Shown: one piece after another, positions 1-8,534 of the stretch | How the letters are laid out: each line of letters begins with the position of its first letter | Numbering within the stretch: position 1 is the first letter of the stretch | Source of the DNA: Segatella copri | Lineage (GTDB): Bacteria; Bacteroidota; Bacteroidia; Bacteroidales; Bacteroidaceae | Length of the DNA stretch: 64,000 nucleotides | Assembly (NCBI RefSeq): GCF_009494395.1 | Contig: NZ_VZCB01000079.1 | Span: 248,001-312,000 of the forward strand | Direction of reading: 5' to 3' | The notes under the pieces: model-generated | Seen by the model: only the letters and a program-made list of their open reading frames with translations | Database searches by the model: none | Told to the model about the DNA's origin: nothing | Position numbers and translations under genes: made by a program

Positions 1-1821
1 TATATGCAGACTACAGATGCCTGCAAGTTACATAATCTTTCTATCCAAATGAAAGAAAAAGCTACGGCAATCCAAGAAGTTGTAATATCTGCCAGCACTT
101 ACAGTTTCGGGAAAAGTGACAACTTCAAGACTATGGATGCCTTAGATGTTGTGATGGCAGGTAATTCATGCGGGGACATTGTTGCAGCCCTGCAAACTTT
201 ACCCGGCACTCAAAAAGTGGGAGAAAATGGAAAGCTCTATGTCCGTGGTGGAGAAAGTGAAGAATGCCAGACTTTCATTAACGGAATGCACGTCCTTGTT
301 CCATATAGTACAAACACAGAAAATACTGCTGTACGTGGACGATTCTCTCCTTTTATATTTAAAGGTATCAACTTTTCTCTTGGTGGATATAGCGGAGAAT
401 ATGGACAAGCACTTTCCTCCGTTCTCCCTATGGAAACATCAGATGCTGCAACAAGTGACAAATATGGAGTCAGCGCATCATTGGTTGACTGGAACATCGG
501 TGGCACCAAGGCATATTCCCACAGCAGCTTATCCTTTAATGCCGCACTGACAAGTTTGGGAATCTACAATCAGTTATTTTCAGAAAGGCTTGATTTCAAC
601 AAGCCTTATCTAAAACTATCTGGCGAATCACAATACAAGAATGAGTTCCGAAATGCCGGAATATTGAAAACATACGTTGGCTATGATTTTACATCTGTAG
701 GACAGCATATAGACAACCAAAACCTTTCGCTCAAAGAGAATAATATCTATGCCAACACAACCTATAAGGCACAGTGGGGTGCTAGCTACACGCTCTTTTG
801 TGGTATGGCAAGCTCATCGGTATTCAACGATATAGAAGATGCGAAGATTTCTGGTGACCGATATTACAACTTCAGGAATGAGATACATCTGAAAACAGAA
901 ATACGCAAAATTTGCTCGGATGCACTAAAAATATCGGCAGGAATGGAGGACTATCAGCGAAACAGCCTCATGGAGTACAAAAACGATTGCTACAAGTTGG
1001 ATTATAATATTCTTGCTGCTCATATTGATGCCCAATGGAGGATGATGCCCCATTTGTTCCTGAATATTTCGACAAGGACAGAATATATGGCTCATGCCAA
1101 CTGGCTGTTTATGCCAAGGGCTACACTATGTTATATTCCTAACAAGAATTTTCAGCTTTCATTTGCTACCGGTCGATATAGCCAGACTCCAGAAGATGAC
1201 TATCTTGCAACAAACAAGAAATCTCTTGGACAAAGTACGGCAGATCATGCTATCCTATCCATACAATATAAGTCGCCTGGTACATTCCTACGAATAGAAC
1301 CCTACTGGAAAAAATATCAGCGATTGCCTTTATGGGAAAAGGGTATTTACCAACCGAAAGGATATGGAAAGAGTAAAGGTATAGACATTTTTGTAGAAGA
1401 GCATTCGCTTTTCATACATCTGACCACAGCATTTTCATATTCCTACAACGATTCCAAGCGATTCTATCACGAATACACAGAAGAGCGAATACCTGACTAC
1501 GCCTCAAGGCATAATCTGAGATTGACAGCAAAATATTCATTCGGCAAAGCAATCATTGGGCTGACTGAATCGTATGCAAGCGGACGTCATTTTCTGATTG
1601 GCAAGACACCACATTATAATAGCGTAGATATAAACCTTACTTATCTGCTAAGTCCCAAGGTCATTATCTATTCTTCTCTGAACAACATCCTCGGCCGTAC
1701 AAACATTTTCGGATATAATACTAACGGACGTTCGATAGTTCCTTCTAGAGACAGATTTTTATATATAGGCATATTTGTTTCACTTAAAAATAATAAAGCA
1801 TATGACATTTCAAACTTTTAA
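1..1821 (+). CDS. TonB-dependent receptor, 5' truncated by the window edge
   Basis: Outer-membrane active transporter. The frame is open to the first base, so the signal peptide and probably an N-terminal carboxypeptidase-like domain lie outside. Visible are a plug domain (about residues 25-150 of the visible part, with LPGTQKVGENGKLYVRGGES and a following EYGQALSSVLPM segment typical of plugs) and then alternating beta strands rich in Tyr/Phe/Trp ending in a short barrel tail. It lacks the length of a SusC (about 1000 residues) and no SusD follows, so a metal-chelate, peptide or small-molecule substrate is as likely as a glycan. It overlaps the next gene by 20 bp, suggesting translational coupling. 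Substrate unknown. Confidence 0.85.
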   Translation, partial: YMQTTDACKLHNLSIQMKEKATAIQEVVISASTYSFGKSDNFKTMDALDVVMAGNSCGDIVAALQTLPGTQKVGENGKLYVRGGESEECQTFINGMHVLVPYSTNTENTAVRGRFSPFIFKGINFSLGGYSGEYGQALSSVLPMETSDAATSDKYGVSASLVDWNIGGTKAYSHSSLSFNAALTSLGIYNQLFSERLDFNKPYLKLSGESQYKNEFRNAGILKTYVGYDFTSVGQHIDNQNLSLKENNIYANTTYKAQWGASYTLFCGMASSSVFNDIEDAKISGDRYYNFRNEIHLKTEIRKICSDALKISAGMEDYQRNSLMEYKNDCYKLDYNILAAHIDAQWRMMPHLFLNISTRTEYMAHANWLFMPRATLCYIPNKNFQLSFATGRYSQTPEDDYLATNKKSLGQSTADHAILSIQYKSPGTFLRIEPYWKKYQRLPLWEKGIYQPKGYGKSKGIDIFVEEHSLFIHLTTAFSYSYNDSKRFYHEYTEERIPDYASRHNLRLTAKYSFGKAIIGLTESYASGRHFLIGKTPHYNSVDINLTYLLSPKVIIYSSLNNILGRTNIFGYNTNGRSIVPSRDRFLYIGIFVSLKNNKAYDISNF

Positions 1822-2332
1822 ACGATTCGTATTGATGTCTGTCTTCTTCATGACAACATCTGTAGTTATCTATGCCCAGCAATCCACAATGCAGAGGCTT
1901 ATCGGACAGTCGCTTGCTAAACTTCAGCAACCGACATCAGAGAGCATACTTAATTGTATTGCAGAGATGAAGCGTATTGATGATATGTTTCCTGATAGCA
2001 TCCAGCCCAAGTTTCAGATAGCTTTGCAAAGTCTCAATTATTCCGTGATGAATCCGCATGCTCCACAAACAGAAAATCTTCTAAAAGAGACAGAAGAAAC
2101 TATTGCCAAGATGGAGAATATAAAGCATGCTGACCCGTCTGACATCTGTACCCTTCGCGGTTTTCTCTATATGGTACGCATCGTACAGAATCCTGGGCAA
2201 AACGGTCAACGCTATTATCTGGAAGTGATGCAGGATTACGAGAAAGCTCTCAAACTCAACCCTGATAATCAACTGGCCAAACAATTGCAGCAAAAGTTTT
2301 TTGAAGGAATGAAACAGCAAACCGGTAAATAA
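1802..2332 (+). CDS. Small exported TPR-like protein coupled to the TonB receptor
   Basis: 176 residues from the ATG at 1802, chosen because it gives a clean signal peptide (MTFQTFKRF, hydrophobic core, VVIYAQQ) and a short overlap with the receptor stop; an upstream in-frame ATG at 1775 would add an odd leader. The mature part is helical; the C-terminus (YEKALKLNPDNQLAKQL) reads like one tetratricopeptide unit. Periplasmic location is inferred. Its tight coupling to the receptor suggests an accessory role in the same uptake function, but no specific function can be given. Confidence 0.7.
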   Translation: MTFQTFKRFVLMSVFFMTTSVVIYAQQSTMQRLIGQSLAKLQQPTSESILNCIAEMKRIDDMFPDSIQPKFQIALQSLNYSVMNPHAPQTENLLKETEETIAKMENIKHADPSDICTLRGFLYMVRIVQNPGQNGQRYYLEVMQDYEKALKLNPDNQLAKQLQQKFFEGMKQQTGK

Positions 2333-2374
2333 GAAACAGAGGTTGTTTTATCCACGGACAATCTCCCCTGAGCC

Positions 2375-2417
2375 CCAAAAAAGAGTCGCAACCTAAAATC
2401 TTATCAGGTTGCGACTC
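2375..2417 (-). terminator. Intrinsic terminator after the GH32 gene
   Basis: A perfect 12-bp stem, GAGTCGCAACCT (2383-2394) with AGGTTGCGACTC (2406-2417), is followed on the minus strand by six T residues. It also lies downstream of the + strand pair ending at 2332, so it may act in both directions. Confidence 0.85.
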
Positions 2418-2467
2418 ATTACTATTTACATTTAAGCCTACAATTCGACCATACAATATCTACGTGA

Positions 2468-4366
2468 TTACAAACCAAGTTTGTGAACCTTCAGATTCTT
2501 GAATTCAGCCTTGCCATCCTGGGTGTAGAGCTTCACATTCTCGTATGGAGCTACAGGGAAGACGAGGTTGGTCATGGCGATGCGACCGCCATCTACGAAG
2601 AGCTCTACAGATGACTTATCTACGAAAATATCAACATGATAGGTCTTCTTGCCATCCTCGCAAAGACTCAACGGAGCCCAGGTAGCCAGAGCGAAATCGT
2701 TCTTGTAGTTGATGGAGTTGGCAATGCGGGCAGGCTCCTTGCCTTCTGCTGCACGCTGCTTATCCCAAGCCAACTCGATATCGTGAGGAACAGCCTGCTT
2801 GCCGAAATCGGTCAAACCGCTCTCTGTTCTATCCATTACCACCTTGCCCTGCTTCATATCGAAGTAAATCATGGTGCGCTCACGCTTGTTGTTTGAAATC
2901 TCGATACCTGCAATGCCGTTGGCATCTGGAGTAACATCAGCCTCAATCTCGAATGCACCTTCCATATTGGCTGCAACACCCTTCAAATCCTTGGCATCGG
3001 CTACAGAAGCATCTGCCAGATTCTTGGTATCCTTTCTCAAGGCATATACTTCAGGAGCTACATTCTCTGAAACATAATACTTGCCGTTATTCTCGTAAAG
3101 CTTCAACTCACGAGGCAAACCATTGGCACCACGGTTCTGCTTGAACGGAGTAAGGTTGGCATACTGCCAGTTGCTCATCCAGGTGATACCCAGAACTCGG
3201 TCGCCTGTGTTTGAGAAGGTAACGGTAGCATAGTGATCCTTACCCCAATCGAGCCACTTTACTTCGTTGGCATCAGGACAAGTAAACTTCTTGCCGTCGA
3301 AATCGCCTACGAAATACTCGGTAGCGCTACCACCAAACCAGCAGCCAGGGTTGATATTCATCGTCATCACCCACTTCATCTTCTTCTTATCACCATTTAC
3401 AGGCAACTGGAAGAAGTCTGGACACTCATACTGACATGGCTGCTGACCTATACCTTTACCGAAGGCACTTACATAATTCCACTTCTTGAGATTCTTTGAC
3501 TTGTACAAACGCATCTCCTTATCGGCAGAAACAATCATATACCAGCACTTTCCCTTCTCATACCAGAATACCTTAGGGTCGCGGAAGTCCTTCAGACCGT
3601 CGAATGGAGTCAACACTGGGTTGCCCTCGTACTTGGTAAAGGTACGACCGTTGTCGTTGCTGTAGGCGAGGCACTGCACCTCATCGTGATTTACACTGTT
3701 GTTGGTATAGATGGCGATGATGGCATTCTTGCCAAAACCGGCGGTATTCTTCTTGTCGATAACAGAACTGCCAGAGAAGATATGTCCTACAGGGTCGCGG
3801 GCGATGGCTGGATCGAGGTGCTCCCAGTGAACCAGGTCCTTGCTTACGGCATGCCCCCAGTGCATATTGCCCCACTTGCTTCCGTATGGGTTATACTGGA
3901 AGTAAAGATGATACTCACCATCCTTATACACCATTCCGTTAGGGTCGTTCATCCAACCATAGAGCGGAGTGAAATGATAAGAAGGACGATAGTAATCGGT
4001 ATTGGTAGTATCGAATGTATTGCTGAGCTTGAGCAAGCTGAGAGCCAAAGCATCCTTCTTCAAACCGAGAATCTTGACGGTAGCGGTCTTACCCTTACCC
4101 AAGGCAAATGGCACGAAGTAATCAGAACCATTCTGAGCCAGGCGAACGTCCATCCAGGTATCATCCTTAGAACCTGTATCGAGCAAAACCTGAGCCTCAT
4201 CCTTCTCTTCCTGGATAGGGAGAAGAAGATACTTGGTAGGATTCTCCACCTTGACGATGGTAGTATCACCCTTGTGTTCGATGTTCATCTTCTGTGCAAA
4301 GGCAGAAGTGGTAGCTGATGCCATCAACATGAGGCAGGCAGCCTTTATCATCTTGTTTGTTTCCAT
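2468..4366 (-). CDS. GH32 fructan hydrolase (levanase/inulinase type), exported
   Basis: 632 residues. Hydrolyses beta-fructosidic bonds in levan, inulin or sucrose-type substrates. A signal peptide ends at AFAQ (residue 25); there is no lipobox, so a periplasmic place is likely. Residues 26-120 form a small beta domain often found before GH32 in Bacteroidetes; the five-bladed catalytic domain starts at YHFTPLYGWMNDPNG with nucleophile D141. The stabilising RDP motif is R262-D263-P264 and the acid/base is E314 in YECPDFFQ; a C-terminal beta-sandwich follows. All three catalytic motifs are intact. It follows a barrel gene on the same strand after 127 bp that contain a hairpin. Exo versus endo action cannot be read from sequence. 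Confidence 0.93.
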   Translation of the reverse strand: METNKMIKAACLMLMASATTSAFAQKMNIEHKGDTTIVKVENPTKYLLLPIQEEKDEAQVLLDTGSKDDTWMDVRLAQNGSDYFVPFALGKGKTATVKILGLKKDALALSLLKLSNTFDTTNTDYYRPSYHFTPLYGWMNDPNGMVYKDGEYHLYFQYNPYGSKWGNMHWGHAVSKDLVHWEHLDPAIARDPVGHIFSGSSVIDKKNTAGFGKNAIIAIYTNNSVNHDEVQCLAYSNDNGRTFTKYEGNPVLTPFDGLKDFRDPKVFWYEKGKCWYMIVSADKEMRLYKSKNLKKWNYVSAFGKGIGQQPCQYECPDFFQLPVNGDKKKMKWVMTMNINPGCWFGGSATEYFVGDFDGKKFTCPDANEVKWLDWGKDHYATVTFSNTGDRVLGITWMSNWQYANLTPFKQNRGANGLPRELKLYENNGKYYVSENVAPEVYALRKDTKNLADASVADAKDLKGVAANMEGAFEIEADVTPDANGIAGIEISNNKRERTMIYFDMKQGKVVMDRTESGLTDFGKQAVPHDIELAWDKQRAAEGKEPARIANSINYKNDFALATWAPLSLCEDGKKTYHVDIFVDKSSVELFVDGGRIAMTNLVFPVAPYENVKLYTQDGKAEFKNLKVHKLGL

Positions 4367-4429
4367 TGTAAAACTATTGTTAATTGTTATTGTTTATATC
4401 TATTGATATGTAGTATTGTTTTCGTTATT

Positions 4430-4470
4430 ATCGACAGCCCTATACCTTATTAAATATAGGAGCTGTCGAT
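4430..4470 (-). other. Hairpin between the barrel gene and GH32
   Basis: Arms ATCGACAGCCCTATA (4430-4444) and TATAGGAGCTGTCGAT (4455-4470) pair over 15 bp with one bulged base and a 10-nt loop. The minus-strand 3' side lacks a good T-run (aataacg), so it looks more like an intercistronic attenuator or RNA-stability hairpin than a full terminator. Confidence 0.55.
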
Positions 4471-4493
4471 TATATGTATTGGAATTAAAACAC

Positions 4494-6794
4494 TTAGAAT
4501 TTAAGCGAAGCTGTGAATTCTACAGTGAATGGACGGAGATAACTACCCGTCATAATCTGATTCTTGATTCCCTTAGCCTCATCCTTGGTAATCAGCTCGG
4601 CACCTGCGATACTACCCTTGGCACCAGTCTGGTTGAGGAAGTTGACTACGGTGCAGCCGAGAGCCAGACGCTTGGTTGCCTGCCAGTTCAAACCTCCGAA
4701 AGTCTCCCAGTGACCGTTGAAATAATATGCCTCGTTGATGTTGGCATAGGTCTTACTGAAGTAACGGAAGCTGGTCCAGAGCTTGATGTCCTTGGTAATC
4801 ATGTAGCTTGGGTCCAACTCGATGAGAATCTGAGGAATCTCTGCTACGATATTACCTGTGGCATTGATGTTGCCAACATAGCCATCGCTGAAGGTGATGC
4901 TGGTTTCATACTTCTTGTAAGTTGGCTTCTGATAAGTGAAGAGGAAGTGGAAATCGAATCCCTTGAAAGGATGAGCCACAGCATCGGTTGTCCAACCCCA
5001 TGTCTGGATATCGTAAGTCAAAGGAGCTGCCTTGATCTCACTGCCATGCTGCAAATTCAGAGTTGAGTTGTTGTTGGTCTTTGAGATGTAAGAGAACAAC
5101 GATGTCAAACTCAACCATGAGTTATTGTAGTAGATACCTGCACGACCGAGTGGCACAGAAATCTTATCCGTATTTGGCAATGTAGCTGGGGCAAAAGCCT
5201 CGAACTTAGGATGCTGAACGATGTAAGTGAAATCGCCAGTGAAGCCGAAATTGTCGGTTAACTTATAAGTTGCTGCAACAGAGAAATCGTAATTCAACCA
5301 GTTGTAACTCAAGTCTGCCGGAGCAATCTTAGTCTTATCTGGTGCCGTAGCACCGAGATAGTAATCGGCAAAACGGCCTACGAATTCACCCTTTGCATTC
5401 TTCACTGCTGCGTTTTCACCCTTCAGCTTCTGCCACTCCAGACGAGCACCATAGTAGAGGTTCAACTTATTGGTGACATCCCAATCGTGAGTGAAGTAGA
5501 GAGCCAGCTTGTTTTCGCTTCCCTTATAATACTCAGAGGCGTTCTTGTTGAAATCATAGAAATAGCCGGTGCGCTGGTTGGCATCCCAAACTCGCAAGGC
5601 ATAATTGCCATCTGCAGGAACACTCTGGTCATACATGGTTGTATTTGAGCAATAATCGATATGGTAGAACCACTCATTCACGCCAAGACGGAAGGTGGAA
5701 GTACTGAATTTCTTGCTGAGCTCGGTGGTGAAAAGAGCCTCATCAATCTTACCGGCATTGAGACATGACATACGGGTCTGGACATACTGACCATCGTAAG
5801 CCTTAGTCTGTCCGTCGATGTCACGATACATATAATTATATACGCCCTTGTTAGCCTCGCTCTTCAAATCGATGATAGACATTGGAGTCTGGTAAACCAT
5901 CGCACCACGGGAATGATCGTACTTCAAGGTAGCCTTCCAGTTCAAACCGTTGTCAAAACGGTAGTTGTTCATCAGGGATACCTCGCTTGCCTTGTTCAGG
6001 CAGGCATCGTAGAGAGAAGTCTGCTCCAACTTGCCGGTACGCATATTGCGATAAGTCATCTCATTATCGATAGGAAGATAAGAGGTGGTACCGAGCTTGA
6101 AGTCGCCATACTCCTTCACGCTTCCATCGCCTACATAAATGAATGGAGCACTCTGGGTTGCGTAGTTATACACGTTGTGGCTATTGGCATACTTATACAT
6201 GGCTGTGAATTCACCACGGTTGCCGTTATACTTCTTGGTGAGGAGAGCCTTGTAAATCTGAGTACGGTCCTGATAAGGAGTAGACTTAATCTTGAAGGTT
6301 CCCGGGTCGAAATCCTGATACATATTAAAGCTGTAATACCAGTCGCTTCCCAAATCGCCATTCATATTCAAAGAGAATTCCTGCAATCCGAAATGATTGC
6401 TCTTATAGTTCAGAGTACCATTGAATCCTTTCTGACCCTTCTGGGTGAAAGAGTTCACGGCATAACCGATATTACCGGTAGTGATAGCTGTCTCTGCAAT
6501 CTTGAGCAATCCCTGATGGCTCAAACTTGCATCACCACGCCAGATGGTATTGACAGAATGAGGATTGGTAGCGTAAGTAACAGGCAAACCATTCTCCAAA
6601 ACGTTGACATCGGCAGAAGGCAAGCCGATCTGAATCTCACGGGGACCATTCGCACTGGCTGCATTGAGCATCACATTACGATTACCCTCTTCCTTAGCAC
6701 TTGAATTATCATCCTGTGCAAAAGCTGCTGTAACATTTACCAATGAAAGTGCAAGCATCATGGCTGCGCTCTTTCCATTTAAAAAGTTGTTCAT
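4494..6794 (-). CDS. TonB-dependent-receptor-like outer-membrane barrel next to GH32
   Basis: 766 residues with signal peptide (ends AFAQDD), a short plug-like stretch (about residues 35-130: EIQIGLPSADVNVLENGLP) and then a long barrel of alternating aromatic strands ending in FTASLKF. It lacks the N-terminal carboxypeptidase-like domain and TonB-box region typical of SusC, and no SusD gene accompanies it. Its position upstream of GH32 and near a BT1754-type regulator suggests uptake of fructose or fructo-oligosaccharides; this is inference from context. Start chosen at 6794, 38-45 bp from a TANNTTTG promoter. It could instead be a non-TonB porin-like barrel. Confidence 0.8.
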   Translation of the reverse strand: MNNFLNGKSAAMMLALSLVNVTAAFAQDDNSSAKEEGNRNVMLNAASANGPREIQIGLPSADVNVLENGLPVTYATNPHSVNTIWRGDASLSHQGLLKIAETAITTGNIGYAVNSFTQKGQKGFNGTLNYKSNHFGLQEFSLNMNGDLGSDWYYSFNMYQDFDPGTFKIKSTPYQDRTQIYKALLTKKYNGNRGEFTAMYKYANSHNVYNYATQSAPFIYVGDGSVKEYGDFKLGTTSYLPIDNEMTYRNMRTGKLEQTSLYDACLNKASEVSLMNNYRFDNGLNWKATLKYDHSRGAMVYQTPMSIIDLKSEANKGVYNYMYRDIDGQTKAYDGQYVQTRMSCLNAGKIDEALFTTELSKKFSTSTFRLGVNEWFYHIDYCSNTTMYDQSVPADGNYALRVWDANQRTGYFYDFNKNASEYYKGSENKLALYFTHDWDVTNKLNLYYGARLEWQKLKGENAAVKNAKGEFVGRFADYYLGATAPDKTKIAPADLSYNWLNYDFSVAATYKLTDNFGFTGDFTYIVQHPKFEAFAPATLPNTDKISVPLGRAGIYYNNSWLSLTSLFSYISKTNNNSTLNLQHGSEIKAAPLTYDIQTWGWTTDAVAHPFKGFDFHFLFTYQKPTYKKYETSITFSDGYVGNINATGNIVAEIPQILIELDPSYMITKDIKLWTSFRYFSKTYANINEAYYFNGHWETFGGLNWQATKRLALGCTVVNFLNQTGAKGSIAGAELITKDEAKGIKNQIMTGSYLRPFTVEFTASLKF

Positions 6795-6838
6795 ACTTTA
6801 AATGTTTAATTTGTTAGCGTTATTTTTTATTTCTGCTG

Positions 6839-6846
6839 CAAAATTA
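6839..6846 (-). promoter_or_regulatory. -7 element for the barrel/GH32 genes
   Basis: Minus-strand TAATTTTG matches the Bacteroidetes TANNTTTG element and lies 45 bp before the start codon. No clear TTTG is seen 19-20 bp upstream, so activator dependence is plausible. Confidence 0.55.
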
Positions 6847-6958
6847 TATAATAGTATCATCAAAGGCTTTAAAATTCATATCATTAAATAAAAAAAAACG
6901 TTCATTGCAACATAATTACTAGCTGATGAACGATTATTATCAAGAACAAGAAGAAAGA

Positions 6959-6990
6959 TTTGCATAAAAAAGAAATAATTCGTAATTTTG
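6959..6990 (+). promoter_or_regulatory. dinB promoter
   Basis: TTTG at 6959-6962 and TAATTTTG at 6983-6990 are 20 bp apart, the standard Bacteroidetes -33/-7 arrangement, about 50 bp before the dinB ATG. No SOS-type operator was recognised. Confidence 0.7.
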
Positions 6991-7039
6991 CAGATACATA
7001 AAACAGGCTTTTAATAAAAAGAGCATAATATATCAAACA

Positions 7040-8161
7040 ATGATAGAGCGCAAAATCATACATATCGACATGGATGCCTTCTTTGCGGCTGTAGAGCAGA
7101 GAGACAATCCGGAACTTCGGAGCAAACCGGTAGCGGTAGGCTTCGACGGTCCTCGCGGTGTGGTTTCTACAGCCAGCTATGAAGCTCGAAAATGGGGCGT
7201 TCATTCGGCACAATCCATCGTTCAAGCCAAAAAACGCTGCCCTAATCTCATCATCGTACCCTGCCGACATGATTATTATGCAGAAATATCGCAGCAGATA
7301 CATCACATCTTCCAGGAATATACAGACCTCATCGAACCCATCTCCATAGATGAAGCCTTTCTCGATGTGACACACAATAAAAAGAACATTTCCCTAGCGG
7401 TTGACATTGCCAGGGAAATCAAGACTCGCATCAAGGAAACAACCGGGCTCACCGCCTCGGCAGGAATCAGCTACTGCAAGTTTCTAGCCAAAGTGGCATC
7501 CGATTACCGGAAACCCGATGGAATCTGTACCATTCATCCCGATAAGGCACTCGATTTTATCGCCAAACTTCCGGTAGAGGATTTCTGGGGCGTTGGCAAG
7601 AAAACCCTTCAAAAGATGCATTTCATGGGCATCTATAACGGTGATGACTTGAGGAAAGTGTCCGAAGAACACCTTGTTGAAGTATTCGGGAAAGCCGGAC
7701 ACATCTTCTACAATTTTGCCAGAGGAATAGACGAACGCCCCGTCGTCACCTATCGGGAACGCAAATCGGTAGGCTGCGAGCAGACCTTCCTGGAAGACAT
7801 CTATACCAAATCGGCGGTAGTTATCGAACTATATCACGCAGTTCTTGAACTAGCAGGACGTATCGAGAAGAGTGGGTTCGAAGGGAGAACCTTAACCTTA
7901 AAGATAAAGTTTGCCGATTTCACTCAGATTACCCGCAGCATTTCGCAAGAAAAGATTCTGAAAAAGAAGGAAGACATCCTGCCCCTGGCGAAGCGTTTAC
8001 TGCAACAGGTAGATTACTCTTCAATCCATCCCATCCGTCTTATCGGTCTATCCGTAAGCAATGCTACATCCGAAGAAGCAAGGATGGAGGATAAAGAAAA
8101 CAGTACACAAAAGCCTGAATACAAAGAGCTTGAACTGGAGTTTAAGGATTGGGAGAGATAA
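7040..8161 (+). CDS. dinB: DNA polymerase IV (Y-family translesion polymerase)
   Basis: 373 residues. Copies past damaged template bases with low fidelity. The N-terminal motif IIHIDMDAFFAAVEQ holds the first metal ligand (D10); SIDEAFLDV at 102-110 holds D104 and E105. The palm/fingers are followed by the helix-hairpin-helix thumb (FWGVGKKTLQKMHFMGI) and the little-finger domain to about residue 340. No beta-clamp peptide was confidently identified at the charged C-terminus. It is divergent from the barrel gene and has its own promoter and terminator. It interrupts what otherwise looks like a fructan-regulator neighbourhood, so it is probably unrelated to it. Confidence 0.96.
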   Translation: MIERKIIHIDMDAFFAAVEQRDNPELRSKPVAVGFDGPRGVVSTASYEARKWGVHSAQSIVQAKKRCPNLIIVPCRHDYYAEISQQIHHIFQEYTDLIEPISIDEAFLDVTHNKKNISLAVDIAREIKTRIKETTGLTASAGISYCKFLAKVASDYRKPDGICTIHPDKALDFIAKLPVEDFWGVGKKTLQKMHFMGIYNGDDLRKVSEEHLVEVFGKAGHIFYNFARGIDERPVVTYRERKSVGCEQTFLEDIYTKSAVVIELYHAVLELAGRIEKSGFEGRTLTLKIKFADFTQITRSISQEKILKKKEDILPLAKRLLQQVDYSSIHPIRLIGLSVSNATSEEARMEDKENSTQKPEYKELELEFKDWER

Positions 8162-8165
8162 AAAG

Positions 8166-8205
8166 AAAGCAGCTGACGGCATTTTGCCCCAGCTGCTTTT
8201 CCTGA
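8166..8205. terminator. dinB terminator, probably bidirectional
   Basis: AAAGCAGCTG (8166-8175) pairs with CAGCTGCTTT (8190-8199). T-rich stretches follow on both strands (ctttt on +, tttcttttt on -), so it can end dinB and also a minus-strand transcript from the promoter at 8351. Confidence 0.75.
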
Positions 8206-8345
8206 TTTTACTATATTTCCCAAAACTAACTTTTTACCTTAAAGAAAACTACTTACCGCTTGAAACTCAATCTTATAACCTAAAAACATAAACCTATTAA
8301 AATGCAACAACTAATGCACGAAACAATTATTTAACTTTTAAACTC
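8166..8345 (-). ncRNA. Candidate small RNA (or tiny ORF) between dinB and the sensor gene
   Basis: A minus-strand -7 element (TACTTTTG, 8351-8358) points left into a gene-free stretch and the transcript would end about 180 nt later at the 8166-8199 hairpin. The only open frame noted inside is 16 codons (MFLGYKIEFQAVSSFL) near 8240-8290, with no evident ribosome site. The rest of 8206-8534 holds only AT-rich DNA. This is a prediction from promoter plus terminator alone. Confidence 0.3.
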
Positions 8346-8350
8346 TGGTG

Positions 8351-8358
8351 CAAAAGTA
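8351..8358 (-). promoter_or_regulatory. Orphan -7 element
   Basis: TACTTTTG on the minus strand with the usual GCA following it (TACTTTTGCA). No annotated minus-strand gene lies downstream before dinB's 3' end; see the small-RNA entry. The -33 partner is poor. Confidence 0.4.
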
Positions 8359-8534
8359 CAAAGTTTTTTCGAAACCCTTGGACAATTATCGTTCAAACAG
8401 TGACAAAAATGATACAATGTCCCTTTTATGTTAAAAAATGAACGATTTTTATCCTTCTTATCGCATTTTTTACATCAATTCTACTATATTTTTAGAAAAT
8501 AAGTATTGTTTCCTCATCAATAATTTCCGACAGC

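Noticed and set aside
7040..8161. SOS operator at dinB
   Set aside because: No LexA-type dyad was recognised between 6900 and 7039; the promoter looks like a standard housekeeping type.
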